Source: Planococcus circulans
GTDB lineage: Bacteria; Bacillota; Bacilli; Bacillales_A; Planococcaceae
Assembly (NCBI RefSeq): GCF_020023385.1
Contig: NZ_JAIQCL010000003.1
Coordinates: forward strand, 246,972-310,971
Length of the DNA: 64,000 nt
Reading direction: 5' to 3'
A model generated the notes under the pieces. The model worked only from the letters and a program-made list of their open reading frames with translations, did no database searches and was not told where the DNA came from. Positions 16,581 through 25,870 of the stretch are shown here, piece after piece (within the stretch, counting starts at the first letter, position 1; every line of letters starts with the position of its first letter). Position numbers and translations under genes: made by a program.

Positions 16581-17510
16581 ATGAAAAACAAAAGGCAATC
16601 ACCCACAGGGATTTTAGGCTTTCCGGTAGCGCCATTAACGGATAAAGGCATATTGGATTTAAATGGACTGGAAGCAAATATCGATTTTTTATTGGATCAG
16701 GGCCTGACTTCGATTTTTGTAGCATGTGGAGCTGGTGAGCTTCACGCGATCAACACCGCGGAATACCACGCCATGGTGGAATTGGCTGTCAAAAAGACAA
16801 AAGGAAAAGTGCCGCTCTATACCGGAGTCGGCGGCAATATCACTGCTGCTTTGGAACAGGCAAAAATATCCGAAGAGCTTGGCGCAGACGGCTACTTGAT
16901 CTTACCACCATACTTGATCGATCCTTCTCAAGAAGGCCTTTACAATTATTTGAGCGAAATCATCAGCAGCACCGATTTAAATGCCATCGTCTATAACCGG
17001 GACAACTGTATCATGACTGCAGATACATTAGGCAAGCTTTGTGAGTTGCCTCAACTGGTCGGCTTCAAAGATGGCGTCGGCAATATGGAAACGGTCGCTG
17101 AATTCACGCATTTGTTCGGGGATCGGCTGGAATGGATCAACGGCATGCCGTTGGCTGAAGTGACGATGGGAGCCTACTTGAATCTCGGCTTCAATACGTA
17201 TTCATCGGCCATTTCAAACTACATCCCGCATATTTCAAAACTGTATTTCGAAGCATTGAAAAATGGCGATAAAAAAGTCGAGAAAGAGATATACGGAGAA
17301 GTTATCCTACCGATTCACCGCATCAGAAAACAGAAAAAAGGCTATGCTGTTTCACTGATCAAAGCAGGCATGAAGATCGTCGGACTTCCGGTCACAACAA
17401 ATGTCAGAGCTCCAATCGCGCCGGTCGAAGAAGCGCATTATGCACAGTTGAAAGTAATCATCGAAGAGGCGCTGCAGAAATATCCGGCAAAAATAACGAC
17501 TAAAAACTAG
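16581..17510 (+). CDS. kdgD: 5-dehydro-4-deoxyglucarate dehydratase
   Basis: 309-residue DapA/NAL-superfamily TIM-barrel enzyme that decarboxylates and dehydrates 5-keto-4-deoxyglucarate to 2,5-dioxopentanoate. The Schiff-base Lys is in VGFKDGVGN (residue about 170), the catalytic Tyr in VYNRDN (about 138), and GAGELHAI (about 53) replaces the usual GTTGE loop in this subgroup. GAAGGTGG is eight bases from the ATG at 16581; a TTG at 16563 is rejected. Its own operator-bearing promoter makes it the start of a second unit in the regulon. Confidence 0.94.
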   Translation: MKNKRQSPTGILGFPVAPLTDKGILDLNGLEANIDFLLDQGLTSIFVACGAGELHAINTAEYHAMVELAVKKTKGKVPLYTGVGGNITAALEQAKISEELGADGYLILPPYLIDPSQEGLYNYLSEIISSTDLNAIVYNRDNCIMTADTLGKLCELPQLVGFKDGVGNMETVAEFTHLFGDRLEWINGMPLAEVTMGAYLNLGFNTYSSAISNYIPHISKLYFEALKNGDKKVEKEIYGEVILPIHRIRKQKKGYAVSLIKAGMKIVGLPVTTNVRAPIAPVEEAHYAQLKVIIEEALQKYPAKITTKN

Positions 17511-17519
17511 GAGGATTTT

Positions 17520-18986
17520 ATGACTACTAATATAGAAGTTAAAACATACTTGAACTACATCAACGGCGAATGGGTTACATCGGATACCGGGAAAACAAGC
17601 GAAAGCTTCAATCCTTCCAATAAAGATGAAGTGCTGGGTTCTTTCCAGTTGTCTTCTGCCAATGACTTGGATAAAGCGGTCTCTGCAGCGAAGGCAGGCC
17701 AGAAAGTTTGGAGAAAGCTTGCCGGCAGTGACAGAGGAAATTACTTGTTCAAGGTGGCAAATGTACTTGAAGAGAAAGTGGAATATGTGGCTGAAGCAAT
17801 GACCAAGGAAATGGGCAAAACTTTTGCGGAAGCAAAAGGTGAAACCCTCCGTGGTGTAGCTATTCTGCGTTATTATGCAGGTGAAGGCATGCGGGCGATT
17901 GGAGATGTCATTCCATCGTCAGACAGCGAAGCGCTGATGTTTACAACGAGAGTACCGTTAGGGGTAGTGGGCGTCATCACCCCCTGGAATTTCCCGGTTG
18001 CCATTCCAATTTGGAAAATGGCACCGGCATTGATCTACGGAAACTCAGTCGTCTTAAAACCAGCCAGCGATACGGCAGTTACGGCAGCCCGGGTGATTGA
18101 ATGCTTCCATGAAGCGGGTCTTCCGGAAGGTGTCATCAACATGGTGACCGGTTCCGGTTCAGTCATCGGACAAGGTCTGGCGGAGCATCCGAGTGTGGAT
18201 GCCGTCACATTTACCGGATCGAATGCAGTCGGAAAACAAATCGGCCGTGCCGCATTTGATCGCGGCATCAAATATCAGCTTGAAATGGGCGGCAAGAATC
18301 CGGTTATCGTAGCCAATGATGCAGATCTCGATCTGGCTGTCAGTGCGACAATTGCTGGAGGATTAAAATCTTCAGGACAGAAATGTACAGCTACCAGCCG
18401 GGTCATCGTCCAAAAAGGTGTATACGATGAGTTCCGCAAAAAATTGCTGGAAAAAGTCGCTGAAATTACAGTCGGAAATGGCATGGACTCCGGAAGTTGG
18501 ATGGGACCAGTCGCAAGTGAAAACCAGTTGAATACGGTGTTGTCTTATATTGAAAAAGGCAAGCGAGAAGGAGCCAAACTGATCTATGGCGGAAATCGCC
18601 TTACAGGAACGGAAACTGCCAACGGCTACTTCGTAGAACCAACAGTGTTCGACGACGTGACAGCTGATATGGCCATCGCAAGAGAAGAAATCTTCGGTCC
18701 TGTACTGGCATTGCTGAAAGTGGATACCATAGAAGAAGGGCTGGCAATGGCCAATGACTCGGAGTACGGCTTGAGCGCATCGATTTTCACCACAAACATC
18801 GGCAATATGCTGGAATTCATCAATGATATGGAAGCCGGGCTTGTGCGCATCAATGCGGAAAGCGCAGGCGTTGAATTGCAGGCGCCATTTGGCGGTATGA
18901 AACAGTCGAGCTCACATTCTCGTGAACAAGGGAAAGCGGCTATCGAGTTCTTCACAGCTATTAAAACGGTATTTGTAAAAAAATAA
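17520..18986 (+). CDS. gucD: 2,5-dioxovalerate (alpha-ketoglutarate semialdehyde) dehydrogenase
   Basis: 488-residue aldehyde dehydrogenase with [10 protein letters not shown] near residue 155, the catalytic Glu in LEMGGKNP near 258 and the catalytic Cys in [11 protein letters not shown] near 290. Placed nine bases after kdgD, it should oxidise 2,5-dioxopentanoate to 2-oxoglutarate and so feed aldarate carbon into the citric acid cycle. It corresponds by context to B. subtilis YcbD. A terminator follows immediately. Confidence 0.92.
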   Translation: MTTNIEVKTYLNYINGEWVTSDTGKTSESFNPSNKDEVLGSFQLSSANDLDKAVSAAKAGQKVWRKLAGSDRGNYLFKVANVLEEKVEYVAEAMTKEMGKTFAEAKGETLRGVAILRYYAGEGMRAIGDVIPSSDSEALMFTTRVPLGVVGVITPWNFPVAIPIWKMAPALIYGNSVVLKPASDTAVTAARVIECFHEAGLPEGVINMVTGSGSVIGQGLAEHPSVDAVTFTGSNAVGKQIGRAAFDRGIKYQLEMGGKNPVIVANDADLDLAVSATIAGGLKSSGQKCTATSRVIVQKGVYDEFRKKLLEKVAEITVGNGMDSGSWMGPVASENQLNTVLSYIEKGKREGAKLIYGGNRLTGTETANGYFVEPTVFDDVTADMAIAREEIFGPVLALLKVDTIEEGLAMANDSEYGLSASIFTTNIGNMLEFINDMEAGLVRINAESAGVELQAPFGGMKQSSSHSREQGKAAIEFFTAIKTVFVKK

Positions 18987-18991
18987 AAGCA

Positions 18992-19029
18992 GAGGGAGTT
19001 ATGCGCTAGATGCGTAACTCCTCTTTTTT
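18992..19029 (+). terminator. terminator of kdgD-gucD
   Basis: A stem built from GAGGGAGTTATGCG and TGCGTAACTCCTC, with one bulge, is followed by TTTTTT. Confidence 0.85.
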
Positions 19030-19114
19030 AAAATTATTTGGACTTTTGGAAAAAATTCTATACATAACCCGTTTGCGGGACTTTTTCAACCAATAAGTAT
19101 TGAGGAGTGGAAAT

Positions 19115-20473
19115 ATGCTAACAAAAGATGAGAATCAGCAAAAAACAGCAGCACCGCATATAGTGGAAATGAGAGTTGTCCCGGTTGCGGGGCATGACAG
19201 TATGCTATTGAACCTGAGTGGAGCGCACAGTCCATTTTTTACGCGTAATATTGTGATATTGGAAGACAATCACGGAAATATTGGAGCGGGGGAAGTTCCG
19301 GGAGGAGAAGCCATCCGCCAAACCCTGGAAGAAGCAAAAGAATATGTGCTGGATCAGCCGATTGGTGCCTACAACCGGATTTTAAACAAAGTCCGTAAAG
19401 AGTTCGCATTTAAAGATGCCGGCGGCAGAGGCAGCCAAACCTTCGATTTGAGAACAACGATTCACGCAGTAACAGCGCTCGAAGCGGCATTGCTTGATCT
19501 TTTGGGGAAATTCCTGAACGTCCCTGTTGCGGAGCTATTGGGTGAAGGTCAACAGCGGACGCATGTAGAGATGCTTGGCTACTTATTTTATATTGGGGAT
19601 CGCAATAAAACAGATTTGCCTTATTTGAGCGAACCGGATGCAACTGACGACTGGTTAAGATTGAGGCATGAAGAAGCATTGACTCCTGAATCGGTTGTCG
19701 CGCTGGCTGAAGCTGCCCACAAGCGTTATGGTTTCCAGGACTTCAAACTCAAAGGCGGAGTACTGAAAGGCGAAGAAGAAATGAAGGCTGTAACGGCTTT
19801 GGCTGAACGCTTTCCCGAAGCCCGTATCACGCTGGATCCAAACGGTGCCTGGTCATTGGAAGAAGCGATTCGCCTTTGTAAAGGCAAGGGAGATGTTCTG
19901 GCCTATGCGGAAGATCCATGCGGAGCGGAAAACGGCTATTCTTCGCGTGAAGTGATGGCCGAATTCAGAAAAGCGACAGGACTTCCGACCGCCACGAACA
20001 TGATCGCTACAGACTGGCGCGAAATGGGCCACGCAATCCAATTGAACTCTGTCGATATCCCATTAGCTGATCCTCATTTCTGGACCATGCAGGGGTCGGT
20101 AAGAGTGGCACAGATGTGCAATGAATGGGGACTAACATGGGGATCACACTCGAATAACCATTTCGATATCTCGCTTGCGATGTTTACCCAGGTCGCGGCA
20201 GCAGCTCCAGGAAAAATTACAGCAATCGATACACACTGGATTTGGCAGGATGGGCAGTACTTAACTAAAAATCCTTTCCAAATTGTGGATGGCAAAATCG
20301 AAGTGCCTCAATCGCCTGGTTTGGGCATCGAAATTGATCTGGAAAAAATCGAGAAAGCGCATCAGCTATACAACGAACACGGCCTTGGCGCACGCGATGA
20401 TTCTCAAGGTATGCAATATTTAATTCCAAATTGGAAATTCGATAATAAGAAGCCTTGCCTAGTAAGGGATTAA
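19115..20473 (+). CDS. gudD: glucarate dehydratase
   Basis: 452-residue enolase-superfamily dehydratase, converting D-glucarate or L-idarate to 5-keto-4-deoxyglucarate. The base motif KLKGG lies near residue 214, Mg ligands are in LDPNGAW (about 243) and AEDPCG (about 269), TNMIATD follows (about 300), and the second base pair appears in [10 protein letters not shown] (about 347). Length is normal. The ATG at 19115 follows GAGGAGTGG. A small CCCG/CGGG hairpin with ACTTTTT (19068-19086) lies in its leader. It converges with GarD on the kdgD substrate. Confidence 0.95.
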   Translation: MLTKDENQQKTAAPHIVEMRVVPVAGHDSMLLNLSGAHSPFFTRNIVILEDNHGNIGAGEVPGGEAIRQTLEEAKEYVLDQPIGAYNRILNKVRKEFAFKDAGGRGSQTFDLRTTIHAVTALEAALLDLLGKFLNVPVAELLGEGQQRTHVEMLGYLFYIGDRNKTDLPYLSEPDATDDWLRLRHEEALTPESVVALAEAAHKRYGFQDFKLKGGVLKGEEEMKAVTALAERFPEARITLDPNGAWSLEEAIRLCKGKGDVLAYAEDPCGAENGYSSREVMAEFRKATGLPTATNMIATDWREMGHAIQLNSVDIPLADPHFWTMQGSVRVAQMCNEWGLTWGSHSNNHFDISLAMFTQVAAAAPGKITAIDTHWIWQDGQYLTKNPFQIVDGKIEVPQSPGLGIEIDLEKIEKAHQLYNEHGLGARDDSQGMQYLIPNWKFDNKKPCLVRD

Positions 20474-20573
20474 TATAGGAAGTAAGTGTAAAATTAATGT
20501 AAAATAGAAAGAAGTAGCGCAGGAGCGAAAGAATTTTACAGTGTTCTTGCATAAAAAGGCGGTGACAGGTTAT

Positions 20574-21272
20574 ATGATGGATGGATATATAGTGGACACA
20601 GTCCGAAGAAGTACACTCTCACAGCAGGTTTTGGAGAAAATTGTATTTTTATTGGTTGATGGCCAACTGAAGCCTGGAGACAAATTACCTCCGGAGATGA
20701 AGCTGATGGAGCAATTGGGAGTAAGCAGACCCGTTTTGCGAGAAGCTTTGAGTTCTCTTGAGACCTTGGAGATCATCACGAGAAAGCCCCGTGGCGGGAC
20801 AATTGTAAATGATAAAGTCGGAAGTGATCCTTTTACAGCGATGCTCGCCTTATCGATAAACAACCTTCCTGCTGTAATTGAAGCGAGGATGGCGTTGGAG
20901 CTCGGTTTGGTGACTATTGCAGCTGAAAAGATTTCGGATGAACAATTGGACCAGCTGTTGGAAACGATTGAAAGCATAAAGGAAAATGCGCATACCAACT
21001 ACGGTGCACTGGACAAGGAGTTTCACCGAATCATTGCGTTGAGCGCAAACAATCCGGTGGTGGAGGGGATGATCACCTCTTTGCTTATTACGCATCATAA
21101 AACAGATAGCTTAATTCAGCATCGGGATCCCGATATTACAGTGGAACACCACATGGCAATCTATGAGGCTTTGAAAAAAAGAGACCCTCATGAAGCGTTT
21201 ACGCAAATGTACCGGCATCTAAGTTTTGTCCGGAAAAAAATTCTGGACAATTTACCGGAAAAAAGTGATTGA
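20574..21272 (+). CDS. GntR-family regulator, FCD type
   Basis: 232-residue regulator. The N-terminal winged helix includes LKPGDKLPPEMKLMEQLGVS (residues about 34-53) and RPVLREALSSLE. An FCD ligand domain follows with EARMALELG, LDKEFHRII and the His of HHMAIYEAL, which usually bind a metal and a carboxylate effector. It corresponds by context to B. subtilis YcbG. The start is one of two adjacent ATGs at 20574/20577; a GTG at 20541 has no well-spaced site. It is the obvious candidate for binding ATTGTCTTACAAT before tctB and kdgD. No copy of that site precedes its own gene. Confidence 0.9.
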   Translation: MMDGYIVDTVRRSTLSQQVLEKIVFLLVDGQLKPGDKLPPEMKLMEQLGVSRPVLREALSSLETLEIITRKPRGGTIVNDKVGSDPFTAMLALSINNLPAVIEARMALELGLVTIAAEKISDEQLDQLLETIESIKENAHTNYGALDKEFHRIIALSANNPVVEGMITSLLITHHKTDSLIQHRDPDITVEHHMAIYEALKKRDPHEAFTQMYRHLSFVRKKILDNLPEKSD

Positions 21273-21279
21273 AAAGGAG

Positions 21280-21320
21280 CAGACTGTAAACGTGAATTGT
21301 TTATAGTCTGTTATTTTTTT
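21280..21320 (+). terminator. terminator after GntR gene
   Basis: A 12-pair stem with one G-U pair (CAGACTGTAAAC and GTTTATAGTCTG) and a seven-base loop, followed by a T-rich tail. Confidence 0.85.
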
Positions 21321-21351
21321 GGAAAACTAGGAAAAGTGTCAATGAAAGCAG

Positions 21352-22719
21352 GTGGAGGATCTGAATAGGATAAAAAGCAGTTTAATAATCCTTGTTCTTC
21401 TGCTCTACTTTTTCAATGTTTTTATAGGCAGTGAACGCGGTCATATATTACTGTCGATTTTGGCTTTTTTATTATTGATTGTTGCCATCCCTTCTTCAAA
21501 AGCCATGACAAAGGTGATGGGCATCAGTCTTCTGGTTATCGGAATGGGCATCAGCTTCTTTATGAATGGCGCCAGCTTGATCGAAAGTGTTCAAGGCGTC
21601 CAGCTGAATTTGCCGCTTCTTATCCTGATACTGCTGGCTCCGTTACTGTCCATTCCTTTAAGGAGCGGAACGTTGCTGGACGATCCGATGGCATACATAG
21701 AACAGGTAAAGAACAAACCGAGGCAACTATTTCTGGGAATTTCAAGCTTTCTGACCCTGCTGGCTCCTGTCTTAAATGTAGGATCGGTGAGGATTTTAGC
21801 TGATTTGATGAAAGACCGCAATTTGTCGGGTGAGCTGTTGGGCCGTTCTTATTTTACTGGTTTTTCTACAGCGATGGTTTGGTCACCTTATTTTGGCTCT
21901 GTCGCCTTGGTGCTGTACTATCTGGACATCCCTTATAGCGAGTACTTTGTCATCGGACTGCTGTTTGCCGCTGCCCAACTTCTGACAGGAAATCTACTGT
22001 TCGCCATGAAGAATGGAGTCGAAAAGCCTTTATCAACAGAGAAAAATAAAGGTGATGAAAAGGAGATACATATACTGCCCCTGGTTCTGAAATTTGTCGT
22101 CTCATTGGGAATCTTGATTTCAGCTTTGATCCTTCTGGAGCAGCTGACGAAGTTATCGATGCTCGTCTTGGTGAGCATGCTGGCAATCATCATACCGGCA
22201 ATATGGATGGCTTTGGCTGGCAAGTGGAAGAGTTTCATCAATCAGGTCATCCTCTATAAAAATCAGGTAACAGGCGGAACAGGCAGCGAAATGGTTCTTT
22301 TTTTAAGTGCCGGTGTATTTGGCAGTGCAATTTCGAATTCTTCCATATCGGTCTGGATAAAAGATTTTCTATTGATCATTTCTGAAGGTTCTTTTTTCTT
22401 TTTTGTCGTATTTATCGTTTTTACCATCATGTTCTTTGCCTTAATCGGTTTCCATCAAATTATTACGGTTCCATTGCTGGTCATGCAAGTCGACCCTGGG
22501 GCAATCGGTGTGGACCCTGTAGTGATTGCTTTTGTCTTCATACTGGCTTGGTTCATGTCTGCTATCATCAGTCCGATAAATGCAGTTACGATTCTCATAT
22601 CGAACGCAGTCAGCAAGAAGTTTTTCACAGTGGGCTTCCGGTGGAACGGACTGTATGTGTTAACGATGTTTTTGATTGGCTGTGTATTCATCTATGCACT
22701 GAAGCTTATTTATCAGTAA
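21352..22719 (+). CDS. polytopic membrane protein, putative organic-acid permease
   Basis: 455-residue integral membrane protein with about 11-12 spans and a charged cytoplasmic loop around residues 225-240. The layout with two halves and re-entrant-like stretches (LGGSVRILADL region near 145 and SAIISPINAVTILISNAV near 405) suggests the ion-transporter superfamily of dicarboxylate/arsenite carriers. I do not recognise the exact family. The GTG at 21352 has no Shine-Dalgarno site; GGTGGAGG overlaps it. An eight-codon frame (ATG at 21342, stop TAG) overlaps the start, so coupling is possible. It may be a second sugar-acid carrier. Confidence 0.7.
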   Translation: MEDLNRIKSSLIILVLLLYFFNVFIGSERGHILLSILAFLLLIVAIPSSKAMTKVMGISLLVIGMGISFFMNGASLIESVQGVQLNLPLLILILLAPLLSIPLRSGTLLDDPMAYIEQVKNKPRQLFLGISSFLTLLAPVLNVGSVRILADLMKDRNLSGELLGRSYFTGFSTAMVWSPYFGSVALVLYYLDIPYSEYFVIGLLFAAAQLLTGNLLFAMKNGVEKPLSTEKNKGDEKEIHILPLVLKFVVSLGILISALILLEQLTKLSMLVLVSMLAIIIPAIWMALAGKWKSFINQVILYKNQVTGGTGSEMVLFLSAGVFGSAISNSSISVWIKDFLLIISEGSFFFFVVFIVFTIMFFALIGFHQIITVPLLVMQVDPGAIGVDPVVIAFVFILAWFMSAIISPINAVTILISNAVSKKFFTVGFRWNGLYVLTMFLIGCVFIYALKLIYQ

Positions 22720-22801
22720 CTCTCAACAGGTCGTGAGATTTTCATTCTTCAAAATAAGGCATTCGGTGTTGAATAGGGATAAGTGAAAAGGGGGAAGGGA
22801 A

Positions 22802-23770
22802 ATGGCTTTTAAGGTCCTGGTACCAAGAACTGTAGCATCTGAAGGAATTGACTATTTAAAGGAGAATGGCTGTGAAGTGGATGTGCGTGAAGAAATGAGC
22901 GCAGAAGAACTGGAGTCAGCGATTAAAGATTGCGATGCGGTTTTGCTGAGAACAGATACGCTGGACGAAAAAATGATCCGTCAGGCTGACCGCCTGAAAA
23001 TCATTGCACGGCATGGCGTCGGGTTCGATAATATCGATATCGAAGCTGCTTCAGCCAAGGGGATTTATGTGTCCTACACACCCGCCGCCAACATCAATTC
23101 CGTGGCAGAACATGTGACAGGATTGATATTAGCCATTTCCAGACAAACTATTAAAGTCGATAAGGCTGTGAGAAGAGGAGATTTTGAGGTGCGGGACACC
23201 TCTTACGGAACTGAACTGAAAGGAAAAGTGCTGGGCATTATTGGACTTGGCAATATTGGGAAGCTGGTCGCCAAAAAATGTGCATTCGGCCTCGAAATGA
23301 GAGTGATCGCCTATGACCCTTACGCCAAACTACCTGAAGAAACATACATAAGCAAAGTAGAAGACATAGAGGAACTGATGAGGAAGTCAGATTTCATTTC
23401 TTTGCATCTCCCATATAACAAAGCGCTTCATCATTTCATCGATCAGGAGAAGTTAGGTTTGATGAAACCCTCGGCATTCCTAATCAATGCGGCCAGAGGC
23501 GGATTAGTGGATGAAGCCGCATTAGCTGAAGTACTCCGTGATAACTGGATTGCCGGTGCCGCATTGGACGTCTTTGAACAGGAGCCTGTTCCTGCCGATC
23601 ATCCATTGCTTAAGCTGGATAACCTGATTGCCACACCTCATATTGCAGCTTTGACACAAGAGGCGATGACCACCATGTCCCTGGATTGCGCAAAAGAAAT
23701 CGTTCGGATTAAAAACCAGATGGAGCCATTCGTGTGGCTTAATGAGAAGCAAATGAAGAAGGTAGATTAA
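22802..23770 (+). CDS. D-2-hydroxyacid dehydrogenase (SerA/hydroxypyruvate reductase family)
   Basis: 322-residue NAD-dependent 2-hydroxyacid dehydrogenase. The nucleotide-binding motif is GIIGLGNIGK near residue 145, the catalytic Arg is in NAARGGLVDE near residue 230, and the catalytic His in TPHIAALT near residue 280. It lacks the C-terminal ACT domain of full-length SerA, so serine biosynthesis is unlikely. At the end of the aldarate locus it may reduce a short ketoacid such as hydroxypyruvate or a tartronate semialdehyde isomer. GGGGGAAGGG precedes the ATG. Confidence 0.85.
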   Translation: MAFKVLVPRTVASEGIDYLKENGCEVDVREEMSAEELESAIKDCDAVLLRTDTLDEKMIRQADRLKIIARHGVGFDNIDIEAASAKGIYVSYTPAANINSVAEHVTGLILAISRQTIKVDKAVRRGDFEVRDTSYGTELKGKVLGIIGLGNIGKLVAKKCAFGLEMRVIAYDPYAKLPEETYISKVEDIEELMRKSDFISLHLPYNKALHHFIDQEKLGLMKPSAFLINAARGGLVDEAALAEVLRDNWIAGAALDVFEQEPVPADHPLLKLDNLIATPHIAALTQEAMTTMSLDCAKEIVRIKNQMEPFVWLNEKQMKKVD

Positions 23771-24059
23771 ACTGGTAGGTGATCGATCTGTTGGAACGAA
23801 TATGAAAAGTGCAGCTGAAAAGAAAAAACGTATCGTCTCGGTCGTATTTTCATTCTTTGGACAAGTAACAGCAAGTCTTTTACCGTTCGATCCTCCTCCA
23901 GGAAACCATCAAGTTTGTAACTGCTGCCGAAAAGCAGGATACTAAGACTGTCGGAAGAAATTGTATAGAAGATTGGGTGCTACTCCTTTTAGAACTGACT
24001 AAGGCTAAGCCGGTGACAGAAACTGAGAGATCCAGCACCCATGAAAGAGGAGGATATTC

Positions 24060-24608
24060 ATGTCGATTTATTCATTCCAAACAAAATTAGCAACTGGTGA
24101 AGAAATGCATTTCGAGAAGTACAAGGGCGAGGTGCTGCTGATTGTGAATACAGCCAGTAAATGCGGGTTGACCCCTCAATACGAAGAATTGGAAGAGCTG
24201 TATAAAACCCATAAAGAAAAAGGATTTGAGATCATCGGCTTCCCGTGTGACCAGTTCGGCGGACAGGAACCGGGAACAGATGAGGAAATATCGGAATTCT
24301 GTTCGATCAATTATGGTGTCAGTTTTCCGCTTGCTCAAAAAACTGAAGTGAATGGCGAAGCTGCCCATCCGCTTTATCAGTATTTACGCGGACAGGCTCC
24401 GGCGGACGAGGAGTTTGACGAGGCAGGCAAGTTGCAGAAAGAAGATCGCGATATGCTGGAAAGTTCCGACATCAAATGGAACTTCACGAAGTTCCTGATC
24501 GACCGCAAAGGAAATGTAGTCCATCGCTTTGCGCCGGCTGTGAAGCCGAAGGCAATGGAGCAGATCATCGAGCAGTTGGTCATGGAAATGTCAGGGGCAT
24601 CTAGATAA
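24060..24608 (+). CDS. bsaA: glutathione peroxidase-like thiol peroxidase
   Basis: 182-residue GPx-family protein. The peroxidatic Cys35 is in NTASKCGLTPQ, the second conserved block is GFPCDQFGGQEPG (about 60), and the Trp motif is WNFTKFLID (about 142). It is some 20 residues longer than the usual 160 because of an acidic insert around 120-138. Bacillus homologues use thioredoxin to reduce peroxides. GAGGAGG precedes the ATG. It is a single gene with its own terminator, unrelated to its neighbours. Confidence 0.93.
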   Translation: MSIYSFQTKLATGEEMHFEKYKGEVLLIVNTASKCGLTPQYEELEELYKTHKEKGFEIIGFPCDQFGGQEPGTDEEISEFCSINYGVSFPLAQKTEVNGEAAHPLYQYLRGQAPADEEFDEAGKLQKEDRDMLESSDIKWNFTKFLIDRKGNVVHRFAPAVKPKAMEQIIEQLVMEMSGASR

Positions 24609-24619
24609 GTTAAAAGTGA

Positions 24620-24668
24620 AAAAGCACAGCTGGAGCGGGGAAAGTCACCGTTCCAGCTGTGCTTTTTT
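24620..24668 (+). terminator. terminator after glutathione peroxidase
   Basis: An 18-pair stem (24621-24638 with 24648-24665, one mismatch) ends in TTTTTT. The stem sequence resembles the terminator at 30670-30719. Confidence 0.9.
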
Positions 24669-25000
24669 GCATTGTGAAATTAGACTCGTACCACTCCTTT
24701 CTTAGGAAATTTCAGTGAGAACGTGGCTGCTTGATTTACGGGTTTTATTGTCATATTTACTGCAGGCAGCAAAGCTCTTTCTTTTACTCAGAAAAAAATG
24801 TCATACGCTGTTTCCGATTTTAACTGAGCAGCAGATGATGCTGAAAAAGAAGCAAACAATATATGAGCCGCATTGTTGACCGTATGCTTCTGATATTAAG
24901 AAGAACTGTCACGATGAGACAATTTGCCTTCGTACAGAGTTTCCATCAAATGTCCAAATCATTAGAGAATCAGTATTCGCTTCAAAAAAATTATCTTCAA
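24669..25000. other. 332-base gap, nothing recognised
   Basis: Between the peroxidase terminator and the stop of the IclR-type gene. No convincing reading frame, hairpin or repeat was seen. Confidence 0.5.
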
Positions 25001-25738
25001 CTAATTGCTATATCCCAATTTAGCGGAAATGCGCTGGCTTGTTTCTGTGACATGCTGGATAAGGAATGCAAGCCGTTCGTCGGTCAGGTTGTAACTGACG
25101 ACGCCGACGCTGATTGCTCCCTGCACTTTTCCAAAACGGTTCAAGATGGGCGCACCGACAGAAGATGTGCCTTCTGTCCGTTCGCTGTGGCTGATGGCGT
25201 ATCCCTGGTCTTTTATTTGTTGTAGAAGTTCGTAAAAAGTGGGTTGTTGTTCTTTTGAGATATGCACATTGATGATTTTCTTTGCTTCTCCGTTCGGCAT
25301 ATATGCAAGCATGGATTTATTTGCAGCTCCGATATGCATTGGAATACGAGAACCAAGTTTGTCATAGACCCGAATTGCGTGATTCTCGTTGTCGATTCGT
25401 TCGGTAATAAGCGCTTCGACTCCCATAGGCTGGCTCAAATAGACGCTTTCCCCAGTCTGGTCCATCAGATTCACCAATTCGGGTCTGATTGTGCTGATGT
25501 AATCCATCGTATCGTACATATGTAACCCGTACTCCAGCCAAATATTTCCTAAATCGTAACGTTTTGTCTTATCATCCTGTTGAATCATTCCGTGAGCCGC
25601 CATGGCTTTTAGGAGACGGTGCATAGAACTTACGGGGAGGCCGCATTCAACCGATAGTTCCGTGATGGACAATCCATCTTCAGTTGAACGCGAAACCAAT
25701 AATTTTACGACGCCCATTGCCCGGTCAATTGATTGCAT
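25001..25738 (-). CDS. IclR-family transcriptional regulator
   Basis: 245-residue IclR protein: N-terminal winged helix (LSITELSVECGLPVSSMHRL, residues about 22-41) and a C-terminal effector domain with SHSERTEGTSSVGAPI near residue 182. AGGATAGGTGG precedes the ATG. It is divergent from the dimethylargininase-like operon, and two palindromes of IclR type lie in the shared intergenic region just after the operon promoter. It probably represses that operon until a guanidino- or amino-acid ligand appears. Confidence 0.92.
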   Translation of the reverse strand: MQSIDRAMGVVKLLVSRSTEDGLSITELSVECGLPVSSMHRLLKAMAAHGMIQQDDKTKRYDLGNIWLEYGLHMYDTMDYISTIRPELVNLMDQTGESVYLSQPMGVEALITERIDNENHAIRVYDKLGSRIPMHIGAANKSMLAYMPNGEAKKIINVHISKEQQPTFYELLQQIKDQGYAISHSERTEGTSSVGAPILNRFGKVQGAISVGVVSYNLTDERLAFLIQHVTETSQRISAKLGYSN

Positions 25739-25791
25739 ATAGGTTCCACCTATCCTCTATAAAATATAGTAGTCTTATTATTTTAAATATA

Positions 25792-25820
25792 TTGACATTA
25801 TACCATACGTAACTTATATT
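25792..25820 (+). promoter_or_regulatory. sigma-A promoter of the dimethylargininase-like operon
   Basis: TTGACA (25792-25797) and TATATT (25815-25820) with a 17-base spacer, close to consensus. The predicted start site is about 25827. Confidence 0.8.
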
Positions 25821-25832
25821 ATTGAAAATAAC

Positions 25833-25849
25833 TTTCCGTATAGAGGAAA
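25833..25849 (+). promoter_or_regulatory. IclR-type operator 1
   Basis: TTTCCGTATAGAGGAAA, an inverted repeat with a five-base centre (one arm mismatch), placed just after the predicted transcription start. Confidence 0.7.
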
Positions 25850-25852
25850 CTA

Positions 25853-25869
25853 TTTCCGGTATGCGGAAA
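25853..25869 (+). promoter_or_regulatory. IclR-type operator 2
   Basis: TTTCCGGTATGCGGAAA, a perfect six-base-arm palindrome with a five-base centre. Its centre is 20 bases from that of operator 1 and it ends one base before the annotated start codon. Confidence 0.72.
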
Positions 25870-25870
25870 A

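Noticed and set aside
22802-23770. Phosphoglycerate dehydrogenase SerA
   Set aside because: The protein ends after the catalytic domain and lacks the ACT/regulatory region, and no serine genes are adjacent.
23771-24059. Riboswitch or small RNA upstream of the glutathione peroxidase gene
   Set aside because: Only a half terminator-like arm and weak pairing were found; no known riboswitch pattern or promoter-terminator pair is visible.
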